A stretch of DNA of 6,802 bases from assembly GCA_025936015.1 (NCBI GenBank), contig JAICUE010000140.1:1-6802 (forward strand), read 5' to 3'. The notes beneath the pieces are model-generated. The model was not told where the DNA came from and ran no database searches. It saw only the letters and a program-made list of their open reading frames with translations. Within the stretch, counting starts at the first letter, position 1, and the number at the start of each line of letters is the position of its first letter. Both the position numbers and the translations under genes were made by a program. Source of the DNA: Gemmatimonadaceae bacterium. GTDB taxonomy: Bacteria; Gemmatimonadota; Gemmatimonadetes; Gemmatimonadales; Gemmatimonadaceae. Shown here piece by piece: positions 1-6,591 of this stretch.

Positions 1-1061
1 ATCGCGCCGAGCACCGCCAGCGGCTGCGCGGTGATGCGCTGCGCGTGCTGGAGGTGGCACGGCGCGTCGTAGGTGACGGTGACCGGCAGCTCGCCGCCGC
101 GCACGGGACCAGCGACCGCGAGCAGCTCGCTGATGTCGCGGACGCGTGCACTGATTCGCGCCGCGCGCTCGGCGTACTCCGGATCGGCGGCGAGCAGTCC
201 GGCATACTCCTTCATCATCGCGCCGCAGCCGGCCGCGTTCACCGCGATCGTTTCAGCACCGCTCTTCTCGAACGCGCGGATGTTCGCGCGGGCGAGATCG
301 CGTGCAGCCTCGAGGTTGCCGGCGTGCGCATGCAGCGCGCCGCAGCACTGCTGGCCTGGCGCAGCGGCGACGGTCCAGCCGTTCACCGCGAGCACGCGCT
401 CGGTGGCGCGATTCGTCTCGCCGAACAATCCCTCCATCACGCAGCCGAGGAGGACCGCGGCTTTCCCGCGGGCGCCGGTGCTGGTGGGCAGGTAGCGCGC
501 GCGGGGGAGCGCCGGCCGCGTCGACTCGAGCATCGCCATCGCGAAGCCTAACGGTCCCGGGAGGCGGGCGAGCAGCTTCGACAGTCCCGTTGCGCGAAGG
601 ATGCGGCCGCCGGCGAGCATGGGACGGAGCATCCACTCATGGCGGAAGACGGTGAGGACGGTGCGGGCAACGAACGGATGCCGGCCGGAGATCGTCGCGC
701 GCGTCGCCTCGAGGAGGTGACCGTAAGGCACCCCCGACGGACAGGCGGTCTCGCAGCCGCGACAGCCGAGGCACTGGTCGATGTGCGTGCGGACCGTCGG
801 GTCGTCGAGGGCGAGCGAGCCTTCGACGAGGGCGCGCATCAGCAGCACGCGTCCACGCGGGCTGTCGTTCTCGTCGGCGAGCGCCAGGTATGTGGGGCAG
901 GCCTGGAGACAGAAACCGCAGTGGACGCAGGCGTCGATTCCCGCCTTGGCGAAGTCGAGCGGCGTTCCCGGGATGGCGCAGGCCGCGGTGGCGGCGTGGT
1001 GCGGGCTGAGCGGGCCGTCAGCCACCGGACCCGCTTCCCGCGCCGGATGCGCGGCGCTCAT
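1..1061 (-). CDS. glcF: Glycolate oxidase iron-sulfur subunit GlcF (3' end beyond window)
   Basis: This is the FeS subunit that carries electrons from the flavin subunits of glycolate oxidase towards the membrane quinone pool. The frame is open from an ATG at 1061 to the left edge, giving 353 residues; E. coli GlcF is about 407, so roughly the last 50 are missing. Two ferredoxin-type 4Fe-4S motifs are seen: C45-x2-C48-x2-C51-x3-C55-P and C97-x2-C100-x2-C103-x3-C107-P. Two cysteine-rich (CCG) domains follow. The first has C207, C239-C240-G and C279; the second begins with CHLQHAQ at 335-341 and is cut. The ATG overlaps the upstream glcDE stop (ATGA), and a GAGG Shine-Dalgarno lies 7 bases ahead, so the start is well supported. 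The protein could serve another 2-hydroxy acid dehydrogenase (the lactate-using relatives have a similar FeS subunit), but the adjacent GlcD-GlcE favours glycolate oxidase. Confidence 0.93.
   Translation of the reverse strand, partial: MSAAHPAREAGPVADGPLSPHHAATAACAIPGTPLDFAKAGIDACVHCGFCLQACPTYLALADENDSPRGRVLLMRALVEGSLALDDPTVRTHIDQCLGCRGCETACPSGVPYGHLLEATRATISGRHPFVARTVLTVFRHEWMLRPMLAGGRILRATGLSKLLARLPGPLGFAMAMLESTRPALPRARYLPTSTGARGKAAVLLGCVMEGLFGETNRATERVLAVNGWTVAAAPGQQCCGALHAHAGNLEAARDLARANIRAFEKSGAETIAVNAAGCGAMMKEYAGLLAADPEYAERAARISARVRDISELLAVAGPVRGGELPVTVTYDAPCHLQHAQRITAQPLAVLGA
546..553 (-). repeat. CGTTAGGC dispersed motif, copy 1
   Basis: Exact copy of an 8-base word found eight times in the window. 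Here it lies in glcF, encoding P-L-G with TTA for Leu171. Flanking bases differ between copies, so the conserved core is the 8-mer. Confidence 0.7.
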
Positions 1062-3826
1062 GCCGTTGCCTCGCCGAGTATGCCGCGATTGAGGATGCGT
1101 CCGGGATCGAAGGCGTCGCGCGTGCGCCGCGCGAGCTTGGTCTCGACTGGCGACGGTGCGAGCTCGCGCCACCGCTCGGCAGAGAGGCGCTCCCAGATCC
1201 AGGTGAGCGGAGCCGACGGATGGCGCCGGGCGCGCCCGACGGCGTGGCGCAGCTCGCCTAACGCTTGGTGGGGGACGATGCACCGGATCACTCCGCGCGA
1301 GATCGTCGAGTGGATGAGCGTCCCGTCGGGCATCGCGCCCGGCGCGAGGGCGTCGCCGAGGAGTGCCGGCATCGCCGAGGGCAGGGTGGAGACGCGGGTG
1401 ACCGCGGCGGCCGGCGGTTCGATCGCTCGGAGGCGCGTCCAGGCCGAGCCATCGATCTCGACCAGGTTGCCTAACGGGGCGAGGGTCGCCTGCTGCGCGG
1501 CGACGAGCGGCTCATTGCCGGCGAGGCGGACGAGGACCACCGGCGCCTGACCGAGCCCGAGCGACGCGGCAGCGGCGCCGTTGATCACCTCGAGCGACCA
1601 GGCGGCGAGCGGGAGGGCGCGGAGCTGCTCGAGTGTCGCAGCGACCGCGCGCGGTGCGGATGGCAGCGCCAGGGCGAGGGTGACGTCCCGCTCGGGAAGG
1701 GCGCGCAGCCGCAGCGTCGCCTCCGTCATGACCGCGAGCGTCCCCCATGCGCCGATCGCCAACCGGGTGAGGTCGAAGCCGGCGACGTTCTTGACGACTC
1801 GTCCCCCGCCGCGGGCGACGAGCCCCTCGCCGGTGACCAGCTCGACGCCGAGCACGTTGTCGCGCGGCGTGCCGAAGGCGTGGGCGAGCGGGCCGGCCGA
1901 TGCGGTCGCCAGCGTCGCGCCTAACGTTCCGGCGGTGCTGCCGAACGGGTCGAGCGCGATGCACTGGCCGTTGGCCCGCGCGGCGGCGTCGAGGGCGGCG
2001 AGGGACGCGCCGGCCCGCGCGGTCATCGTCAGGTCGCCAGGGTTGTACTCGACGATAGCGTCGTCGCGGACCGAGAGGGCGGCGGCGGTCTCGGTCGGGC
2101 GGCCGGCGTCGAGCCAGCTCCCGGCTCCGGTGATCCGGAGAGGCGTTCCGCCCGCACGGGCGGCGCGTATCTCATCGCGGATGCGCGCGGTCTCCTCGCG
2201 AAGGGCGGGCAGCTTCGGGGTGGAACGGACCGCTCCGTCGGCGATCGCGCCGGCGCTGGTGCCTAACGGCGCGTCGCCGGTGGGCGGGATGACGTCGTCG
2301 GCGGTGAAGGTTGCCGCGAGGGCGTCGCGGGCCGCGGCGCCGGGGACGGCCGCGCGCGGACCCCACTCGCGGCAGGAGTGCACCGGCACGACCTTTCCCG
2401 GATTCGAACGACGATCGGGATCGAACACGTCGCGCAGGCGGCACATCGTCGCCAGCGAGTCGGGGGAGAAGATGAGCGGCATGTAGTCGATCTTGTCGAG
2501 ACCGACGCCGTGCTCACCGGTGATCGTGCCACCGGCATCGATGCAGGCGCGCATGATCTCCCCCATCGCCCGCTCGACGCGCGCGGCTTCGGCGGCGTTC
2601 GACGCGTCGTAGGCAATGTTCGGGTGCAGGTTCCCGTCGCCGGCGTGGAAGACGTTGCAGACGGTGACCGCGTGCCGTTCGCCGATCTCGCGGATCCGGC
2701 GCAATGTCTCGGGAAGCTTCGTCCGCGGGACGACTGCATCCTGGACGACGAGGTGCGGTGCGACGCGTCCCATCGCGCCGAATGCCTTCTTCCGGCCCTG
2801 CCAGAGTCGCGCGCGTTCGGCGGCGTCGGCGGCGACACGCACGCCGCGCGCACGGGCGTCGCGGCAGATGGCGACAATGCGCTCGACGTCGGCATCGAGT
2901 CCGGCGGCGAGCCCATCGACATCGATAAGCAGCACCGCGGCGGCATCGGCGGGATAGCCGGCGGCGTACACGCTCGCCTCGACCGCGCGAATGGTCGGAT
3001 TGTCCATCATCTCGAGCGCGGCGGGGACGATGCCGGTCGCGATGATCCCCGACACGGCGCGCGCTGCGTCGTCGACGTCGGTGAAGTCGGCGAGCAGCGT
3101 GCGCACCGCCTGCGGGTCGGGGGAGAGCCTGACGGTCGCATCGAGAACGACGCCGAAGCATCCCTCGGAGCCGATGAAGGCGCCGAGGAGATCGTAGCCA
3201 TCGCTCTCGCCGGCCGGATTGCCTAACGCGACGATCTCGCCGTTGGGCAGGACGACGGTGAGGGCGAGGATGTGGTTCAGGGTGACGCCGTACTTGAGGC
3301 AGTGCGGACCGCCGGCGTTCTCGGCGACGTTGCCGCCGATCGTGCACGCGGCCTGGCTCGATGGATCGGGGGCGAAATAGAGCCCGTGACCGGCGACGGC
3401 GCGGCTGATGACCGAGTTGACCGTACCCGGTTCGACGACCGCGCGCGCATTGTCGAGGTCGACGTCGAGGATCTGCGTCAGGCGCTGGAGCCCGACGAGC
3501 ACGATGTGATCGGCGAGCGCGCCGCCGGAGAGGCCGGTCCCCGCGCCGCGAGCGACGAACGGTGTCTGCGTCGCGGCGAGCGCGCGGACGACGGCAACGA
3601 CTTCGTCGCGCGAGCCCGGGAAGACGGCGAGCGCGGGCTGCTTGCGATAGCCGGGCAGCCCGTCGGCGGTGTAGGTCAGCAACTCGCTCGGCCGCGCGAG
3701 CACGCGTCGTTCGCCGACGATGGCGGCGAGCCGGTTGGCCAGTGACCGGACGTCGGCAGCGGCGACGACGCCCGGCGCGACGGCGTCCGTGTCAGCGGCG
3801 GAGGTCAGGGTTGCGGAGGCGCTCAC
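1058..3826 (-). CDS. glcD: Fused glycolate oxidase FAD subunits GlcD-GlcE
   Basis: A 922-residue protein combines two subunits that are separate in E. coli (GlcD about 499, GlcE about 350 residues). The GlcD half covers about residues 25-480. It has a type-4 FAD-binding domain with GAGTGLSGG (94-102) and PDPSSQAACTIGGN (153-166), then the FAD-oxidase C-terminal domain with HAGDGNLHP (394-402) and TITGEHGVG (434-442). An Ala/Pro-rich linker (about 481-545) leads to the GlcE half, a second FAD-binding fold with ITGAGSW (565-571), DPFGSTAGTLGATLA (626-640), VVKNVAGFDLTRL (677-689) and the family ending DAFDPGRILNRG (904-915). It should oxidise glycolate to glyoxylate in the cytoplasm together with GlcF. 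The start is GTG, overlapping the kinase stop as GTGA. The upstream AAGGG touches the start codon, which is too close for a normal ribosome site and suggests reinitiation by terminating ribosomes. No frame break is seen at the junction. A D-lactate or other 2-hydroxy acid substrate is possible. Confidence 0.93.
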   Translation of the reverse strand: MSASATLTSAADTDAVAPGVVAAADVRSLANRLAAIVGERRVLARPSELLTYTADGLPGYRKQPALAVFPGSRDEVVAVVRALAATQTPFVARGAGTGLSGGALADHIVLVGLQRLTQILDVDLDNARAVVEPGTVNSVISRAVAGHGLYFAPDPSSQAACTIGGNVAENAGGPHCLKYGVTLNHILALTVVLPNGEIVALGNPAGESDGYDLLGAFIGSEGCFGVVLDATVRLSPDPQAVRTLLADFTDVDDAARAVSGIIATGIVPAALEMMDNPTIRAVEASVYAAGYPADAAAVLLIDVDGLAAGLDADVERIVAICRDARARGVRVAADAAERARLWQGRKKAFGAMGRVAPHLVVQDAVVPRTKLPETLRRIREIGERHAVTVCNVFHAGDGNLHPNIAYDASNAAEAARVERAMGEIMRACIDAGGTITGEHGVGLDKIDYMPLIFSPDSLATMCRLRDVFDPDRRSNPGKVVPVHSCREWGPRAAVPGAAARDALAATFTADDVIPPTGDAPLGTSAGAIADGAVRSTPKLPALREETARIRDEIRAARAGGTPLRITGAGSWLDAGRPTETAAALSVRDDAIVEYNPGDLTMTARAGASLAALDAAARANGQCIALDPFGSTAGTLGATLATASAGPLAHAFGTPRDNVLGVELVTGEGLVARGGGRVVKNVAGFDLTRLAIGAWGTLAVMTEATLRLRALPERDVTLALALPSAPRAVAATLEQLRALPLAAWSLEVINGAAAASLGLGQAPVVLVRLAGNEPLVAAQQATLAPLGNLVEIDGSAWTRLRAIEPPAAAVTRVSTLPSAMPALLGDALAPGAMPDGTLIHSTISRGVIRCIVPHQALGELRHAVGRARRHPSAPLTWIWERLSAERWRELAPSPVETKLARRTRDAFDPGRILNRGILGEATA
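1256..1263 (-). repeat. CGTTAGGC dispersed motif, copy 2
   Basis: Exact copy in the GlcE half of the fusion; supplies TTA for Leu856 in A-L-G. Confidence 0.7.
1469..1476 (-). repeat. CGTTAGGC dispersed motif, copy 3
   Basis: Exact copy in the GlcE half; supplies TTA for Leu785 in P-L-G. Confidence 0.7.
1919..1926 (-). repeat. CGTTAGGC dispersed motif, copy 4
   Basis: Exact copy in the GlcE FAD-binding motif; supplies TTA for Leu635 in T-L-G. Confidence 0.7.
2261..2268 (-). repeat. CGTTAGGC dispersed motif, copy 5
   Basis: Exact copy within the linker that joins GlcD to GlcE; supplies TTA for Leu521 in P-L-G. Confidence 0.7.
3221..3228 (-). repeat. CGTTAGGC dispersed motif, copy 6
   Basis: Exact copy in the GlcD half; supplies TTA for Leu201 in A-L-G. 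Confidence 0.7.
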
Positions 3827-4722
3827 CCCTTCAAGATAGGCGACGGGCTGACGAGGCGGAGCCGGTCGCGGTGAAAGCGGTACTCGAGCGGGGCGGTCAG
3901 CCGTTCGATCTCGCCGTCGAGGGAAACGTTCCCCTTCGGGCGGCGCATCTCGATCCGGCAGCGATCGACGAGAAAGCTGTCGACCTCATGCAGATTCGCG
4001 CGCATCCCGCGGAAGACAGCGGCGAACACCATCGCGAGCAGCCGCATCGGCCCAGCGTTAGGCACGACGATGACGTGCAGCGCGCGCTGGCCGTCGGACG
4101 TGCGCTCGCCGAAGACCCCCTTCTCGAAATCGCGTTCGCCGACGCTGATGAAGACGAGGCAGGCGCGGTACGTCTTCACCGCCTTTTCGTCGGGCGAATC
4201 GATCTGCACCTCGAAGCTCGGCATGCGGAAGAGCATCTGCAGTCCGGCGGCGATGGTCGCCGGCCAGTACCACATCCGCTTCTCCAGCGCCTCGCGCGTC
4301 CTGACGAAGGAGACATAGGCGCCGACTGAGCTCGTGTTGAGGAAGAGATTGTCGTTCACGGTGGCGGCGTCGATCGGGCGGGACTCGCCCGTCGCCGCGA
4401 GCTCGGCCGCTTCTTTCGGATCGACGGGAATCCCGTTGTCGCGCGCGAGGTGATTGAGCGTACCCCCGGGAATCACCGCGAGCTCGATCTCGCTCCCCGC
4501 CAGCAGCGACGCAGCGGCGGTGATGGTCCCATCACCGCCGCTGACCCCGATGCGAGTCGCACCCTCGCGCCGCAGCTGCTCGATGCGCGGGCCGAGCTCC
4601 GGCGGCTTCGTCTCATGGACGACGAATCGCGAATCGGCGCGGAGGACGGCGAGCACCTTCTCGGCGCTGCCACCGCCCGGGTTGACGAGAACGGGAATGG
4701 GACGAGCAATGTTATCGGGCAC
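3823..4722 (-). CDS. YegS/diacylglycerol kinase family lipid kinase
   Basis: A 299-residue protein of the DAGK-catalytic/YegS family, soluble enzymes that phosphorylate a lipid hydroxyl group (diacylglycerol, sphingoid base or a similar lipid) with ATP at the membrane surface. The family signatures are in order and intact: NPGGG (14-18), SGGDGT (61-66) for nucleotide binding, PGGTLNHLARD (85-95), FLNTSSVG (127-134), and the C-terminal VSLDGE (266-271), whose Asp and Glu are conserved. No signal peptide or membrane span is evident. The start is a GTG; an in-frame TAG 12 bases upstream excludes a longer form, and no good start lies between it and NPGGG. That GTG is buried in a strong stem-loop. 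The stop overlaps the glcDE start (GTGA), so it is the first gene of the glc operon. The actual lipid substrate cannot be told from sequence. Confidence 0.9.
   Translation of the reverse strand: MPDNIARPIPVLVNPGGGSAEKVLAVLRADSRFVVHETKPPELGPRIEQLRREGATRIGVSGGDGTITAAASLLAGSEIELAVIPGGTLNHLARDNGIPVDPKEAAELAATGESRPIDAATVNDNLFLNTSSVGAYVSFVRTREALEKRMWYWPATIAAGLQMLFRMPSFEVQIDSPDEKAVKTYRACLVFISVGERDFEKGVFGERTSDGQRALHVIVVPNAGPMRLLAMVFAAVFRGMRANLHEVDSFLVDRCRIEMRRPKGNVSLDGEIERLTAPLEYRFHRDRLRLVSPSPILKG
4056..4063 (+). repeat. CGTTAGGC dispersed motif, copy 7, opposite orientation
   Basis: The only copy reading CGTTAGGC on the + strand. In the lipid kinase mRNA it reads GCCTAACG and encodes P221-N222 and the start of A223, with no TTA codon. 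Confidence 0.7.
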
Positions 4723-4752
4723 GAGCTTCGGCTAACGGAAGCTTCGTGCCCG
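4716..4752 (-). promoter_or_regulatory. Stem-loop enclosing the lipid kinase GTG start codon
   Basis: Bases 4716-4729 pair with 4738-4752 (14 against 15 bases, one bulged base), leaving an 8-base loop that reads CGTTAGCC on the transcribed strand. In the mRNA the GTG start at 4722-4720 lies in the 3' arm, paired to CAC. No T-run follows on the minus strand, so it is not an ordinary intrinsic terminator. It could restrict translation of the kinase-glc operon, protect an mRNA end, or weakly terminate read-through from the histidine kinase. The structure is directly visible; the function is inferred. Confidence 0.6.
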
Positions 4753-4886
4753 CATTCGGATTGCGGCTGGCTGCTGACTCGTGCCTGCCTGGTGTCCTTC
4801 GAGCGCCTCGTGACCCTCATGCCCCTGCCAGCATGCCGAGCAGCCGGGCAGCCTGCCTCATCACCTCAGGGCAGGATCGGTTTGCC

Positions 4887-6425
4887 TCATGGCCGTCGGG
4901 CGTAGCGGGAGATTGTTGCATCGAGCGTCGCCAGCTCGAATGGCTTCTGCAGCACGGGGGCCTGAACGCGGTCGATGAACTCGCGGGCGTCGGCGGAGAC
5001 GATGTCGCCTGTCGAGAAGATCATTCGGCTCACGATCGCCGGGCGCTCGGCGAGGAGGCGGTCGTGCAGCGTGATCCCGGAGATCCCCGGCATCTTGAGA
5101 TCGGACACGACGAGCGTGTAGTCGGGGGCGTCGGGCGCGAGCAGTGCACGAAGCGCGGCTGCGCCGTCGCCCGCTTCGTCGACGAGCCATTCGCGCTTCA
5201 CGAAGAAGCGCCGCAGCGCCATCCGGATGCTTGGCTCGTCGTCGATGATCAGCACTCGTGGGGCGCCGTCGCGAGCGGTGTCGGCGCGGGTCGGCGTGGC
5301 CGCGGCGGCTTGAGGCTCCGCCGGGGGGAGCGGAAGCGACACGGTGAAGCGGGCGCCGGCTCCGGCCACGTTCTCGGCGCGCAGCGTTCCGTTGTGCACC
5401 TCGACGATGCCGCGCGAGACGGCGAGCCCGAGGCCAGTGCCGGCGCCGGGCGGCTTCGTCGTGAAGAATGGCTCGAAGAGCCGGCTGAAATCGGCAGTGG
5501 AGATGCCCGGACCATTGTCCTCGACCACCAGCTCGAGACGATCTGCCTTCGCCGCCGCGCGAAGACGCACGCGTCCACCCGCCTTCGCGGCCTGCGCACC
5601 GTTGACGACGAGGTTGGTGATGACCTGTGCGATCGCGGTCGGGTCCATCTCGACCTCGGGGAGCGCACCGTCGATCGAGATGTCGAGCGTGGCACCGAGG
5701 TCATCGACCTGCGGGGCGAGGCCACGCGCGGTGCGGTTGAGGAGGTCGGTGACATTCGTCAACTGGCGGCGCATCGGACCGCCGCGAGCGGAGGAGAGGA
5801 GGTCGCGGACGATCGTGCGGGATCGCCGCGCCTGATCGCGAATCGTCGTCAGCGCTTCCGTATCCTCGAGCGGGCGGGGGTCCTGGAGAAGCGTCTCGAC
5901 GAGAATGAGGATCGACGAGAGCGGATTGTTCAGCTCATGCGCGACGCCGGAGATGAGCTGGCCGATGGCGGCGAGCTTCTCCGACTTGCGAAGCGCTTCC
6001 TCGGCGTGCTGCCGTTCGGTGATGTCAGTCATCAGGACGAGCCGCGCTTCGCGACCGTCGAAGACGATCGAGTGGCTCGTGATCTCGACGGGAAAGACGG
6101 TGCCGTCGCGCTTGCGATGGCGCCATTTCCCCGTCTTGTTGTAACCGCGTGGGAGATGTCGGACCCGTTCGGCGAGCGGCTCGCGGTCCTGCTCGGGACG
6201 AACGTCGCTGATCGACATCGTGAGGAATTCCTGGCGGGAATATCCGTACGTCCCGATCGCCGCGTCATTCACGGCGAGAATGCCGAGCGTCGTCGTGTCG
6301 TACACCCACATCGGCACCGGATTGTCGTCGAACAACAATCGGTAGCGCTCGGCGGCGAGCCGCATCTCCTCGAGCGAGGGATTGGCCGACGAGTCGGGTG
6401 CGGGCGTTTTCGTGGGGTCTGGCAT
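4887..6425 (-). CDS. Soluble hybrid sensor histidine kinase, PAS-HisKA-HATPase-REC
   Basis: A 512-residue cytoplasmic sensor kinase with a receiver domain at its end. A PAS/PAC sensor domain spans about 24-140. The HisKA dimerisation domain has VAHELNNPL with phospho-acceptor His163. The ATPase domain shows the N box NLVVNGAQA (271-279), the G1 box DNGPGI (303-308), FEPFFTTK (317-324) and the G2 box GTGLGL (329-334). An Ala/Pro/Thr-rich linker (about 368-388) joins the receiver: acidic pair D395-D396, phospho-acceptor D442 in SDLKMPG, T472 and K494 in QKPFE, all complete. There is no transmembrane segment, so it should sense a cytoplasmic signal, small molecule or redox state; the ligand is not deducible. 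The start is ATG 6425 with only a weak GGA upstream; M21 is an alternative. The receiver probably takes phosphate from His163 and relays it to an HPt protein or acts as an internal brake. No HPt or output regulator is encoded nearby. Confidence 0.93.
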   Translation of the reverse strand: MPDPTKTPAPDSSANPSLEEMRLAAERYRLLFDDNPVPMWVYDTTTLGILAVNDAAIGTYGYSRQEFLTMSISDVRPEQDREPLAERVRHLPRGYNKTGKWRHRKRDGTVFPVEITSHSIVFDGREARLVLMTDITERQHAEEALRKSEKLAAIGQLISGVAHELNNPLSSILILVETLLQDPRPLEDTEALTTIRDQARRSRTIVRDLLSSARGGPMRRQLTNVTDLLNRTARGLAPQVDDLGATLDISIDGALPEVEMDPTAIAQVITNLVVNGAQAAKAGGRVRLRAAAKADRLELVVEDNGPGISTADFSRLFEPFFTTKPPGAGTGLGLAVSRGIVEVHNGTLRAENVAGAGARFTVSLPLPPAEPQAAAATPTRADTARDGAPRVLIIDDEPSIRMALRRFFVKREWLVDEAGDGAAALRALLAPDAPDYTLVVSDLKMPGISGITLHDRLLAERPAIVSRMIFSTGDIVSADAREFIDRVQAPVLQKPFELATLDATISRYARRP

Positions 6426-6440
6426 GCTGTTCCGTGGATC

Positions 6441-6460
6441 TCGAGGCGACGTCGCCTCGA
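6441..6460. promoter_or_regulatory. Perfect 20-bp palindrome upstream of the histidine kinase
   Basis: The half-site TCGAGGCGAC is followed at once by its exact reverse complement, centred on GACGTC. It sits 15 bases before the kinase ATG, after the terminator of the previous gene. As DNA it fits a binding site for a dimeric regulator; as RNA it would fold into an 8-bp stem with an ACGT loop next to the ribosome site. Only the symmetry is seen; the role is inferred. Confidence 0.5.
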
Positions 6461-6515
6461 CGCATGACGATTCGGCCGGTGGCAGCGTTACGAAGGGAGG
6501 GGTTGCGGACGCGAC

Positions 6516-6552
6516 AAAACGAACGCGGGGCCCGGCGAACCGGGCCCCGCGT
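6516..6552 (-). terminator. Intrinsic terminator of the sigma factor gene
   Basis: A perfect 13-bp GC-rich stem (6552-6540 with 6535-6523) encloses a TTCG tetraloop on the minus strand and is followed by TCGTTTTGTC. It begins 39 bases after the sigma factor stop. The T-rich tail lies only on the minus-strand side, so it serves the sigma gene. A second small hairpin (6568-6563 with 6557-6552) partly overlaps its 5' side. Confidence 0.85.
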
Positions 6553-6569
6553 CGACCTGCAGGGTCGAT

Positions 6570-6577
6570 GCCTAACG
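6570..6577 (-). repeat. CGTTAGGC dispersed motif, copy 8, intergenic
   Basis: The one exact copy outside a coding region. It lies between the sigma factor stop and its terminator, so it cannot be explained by coding constraint. Confidence 0.7.
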
Positions 6578-6591
6578 TGCGACTGGTCGTG

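Noticed and set aside
639..1550. 303-residue open frame on the + strand
   Set aside because: Antisense to glcF and glcDE, low-complexity Arg/Ala/Gly composition and no domain signature.
2378..3226. 282-residue open frame on the + strand
   Set aside because: Antisense mirror of the GlcD half; no family motif seen.
4817..4861. 14-codon minus-strand reading frame with GAGG just ahead of its ATG
   Set aside because: The spacing of about two bases is too short for a ribosome site, and nothing else supports a leader peptide.
4852..4876. CCTGCC/GGCAGG hairpin just after the histidine kinase stop as a possible terminator
   Set aside because: Only a 6-bp stem with a long loop and no T-run on the minus strand.
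4746..6467. 573-residue open frame on the + strand, opposite the histidine kinase
   Set aside because: It is antisense to a kinase with complete motifs; its translation is rich in Arg, Gly, Asp and Glu without recognisable domains, as expected from a shadow in GC-rich DNA.
6486..6517. TTGTCG as a -35 element for a histidine kinase promoter
   Set aside because: The hexamer at the expected spacing matches TATAAT poorly, so no promoter can be supported.
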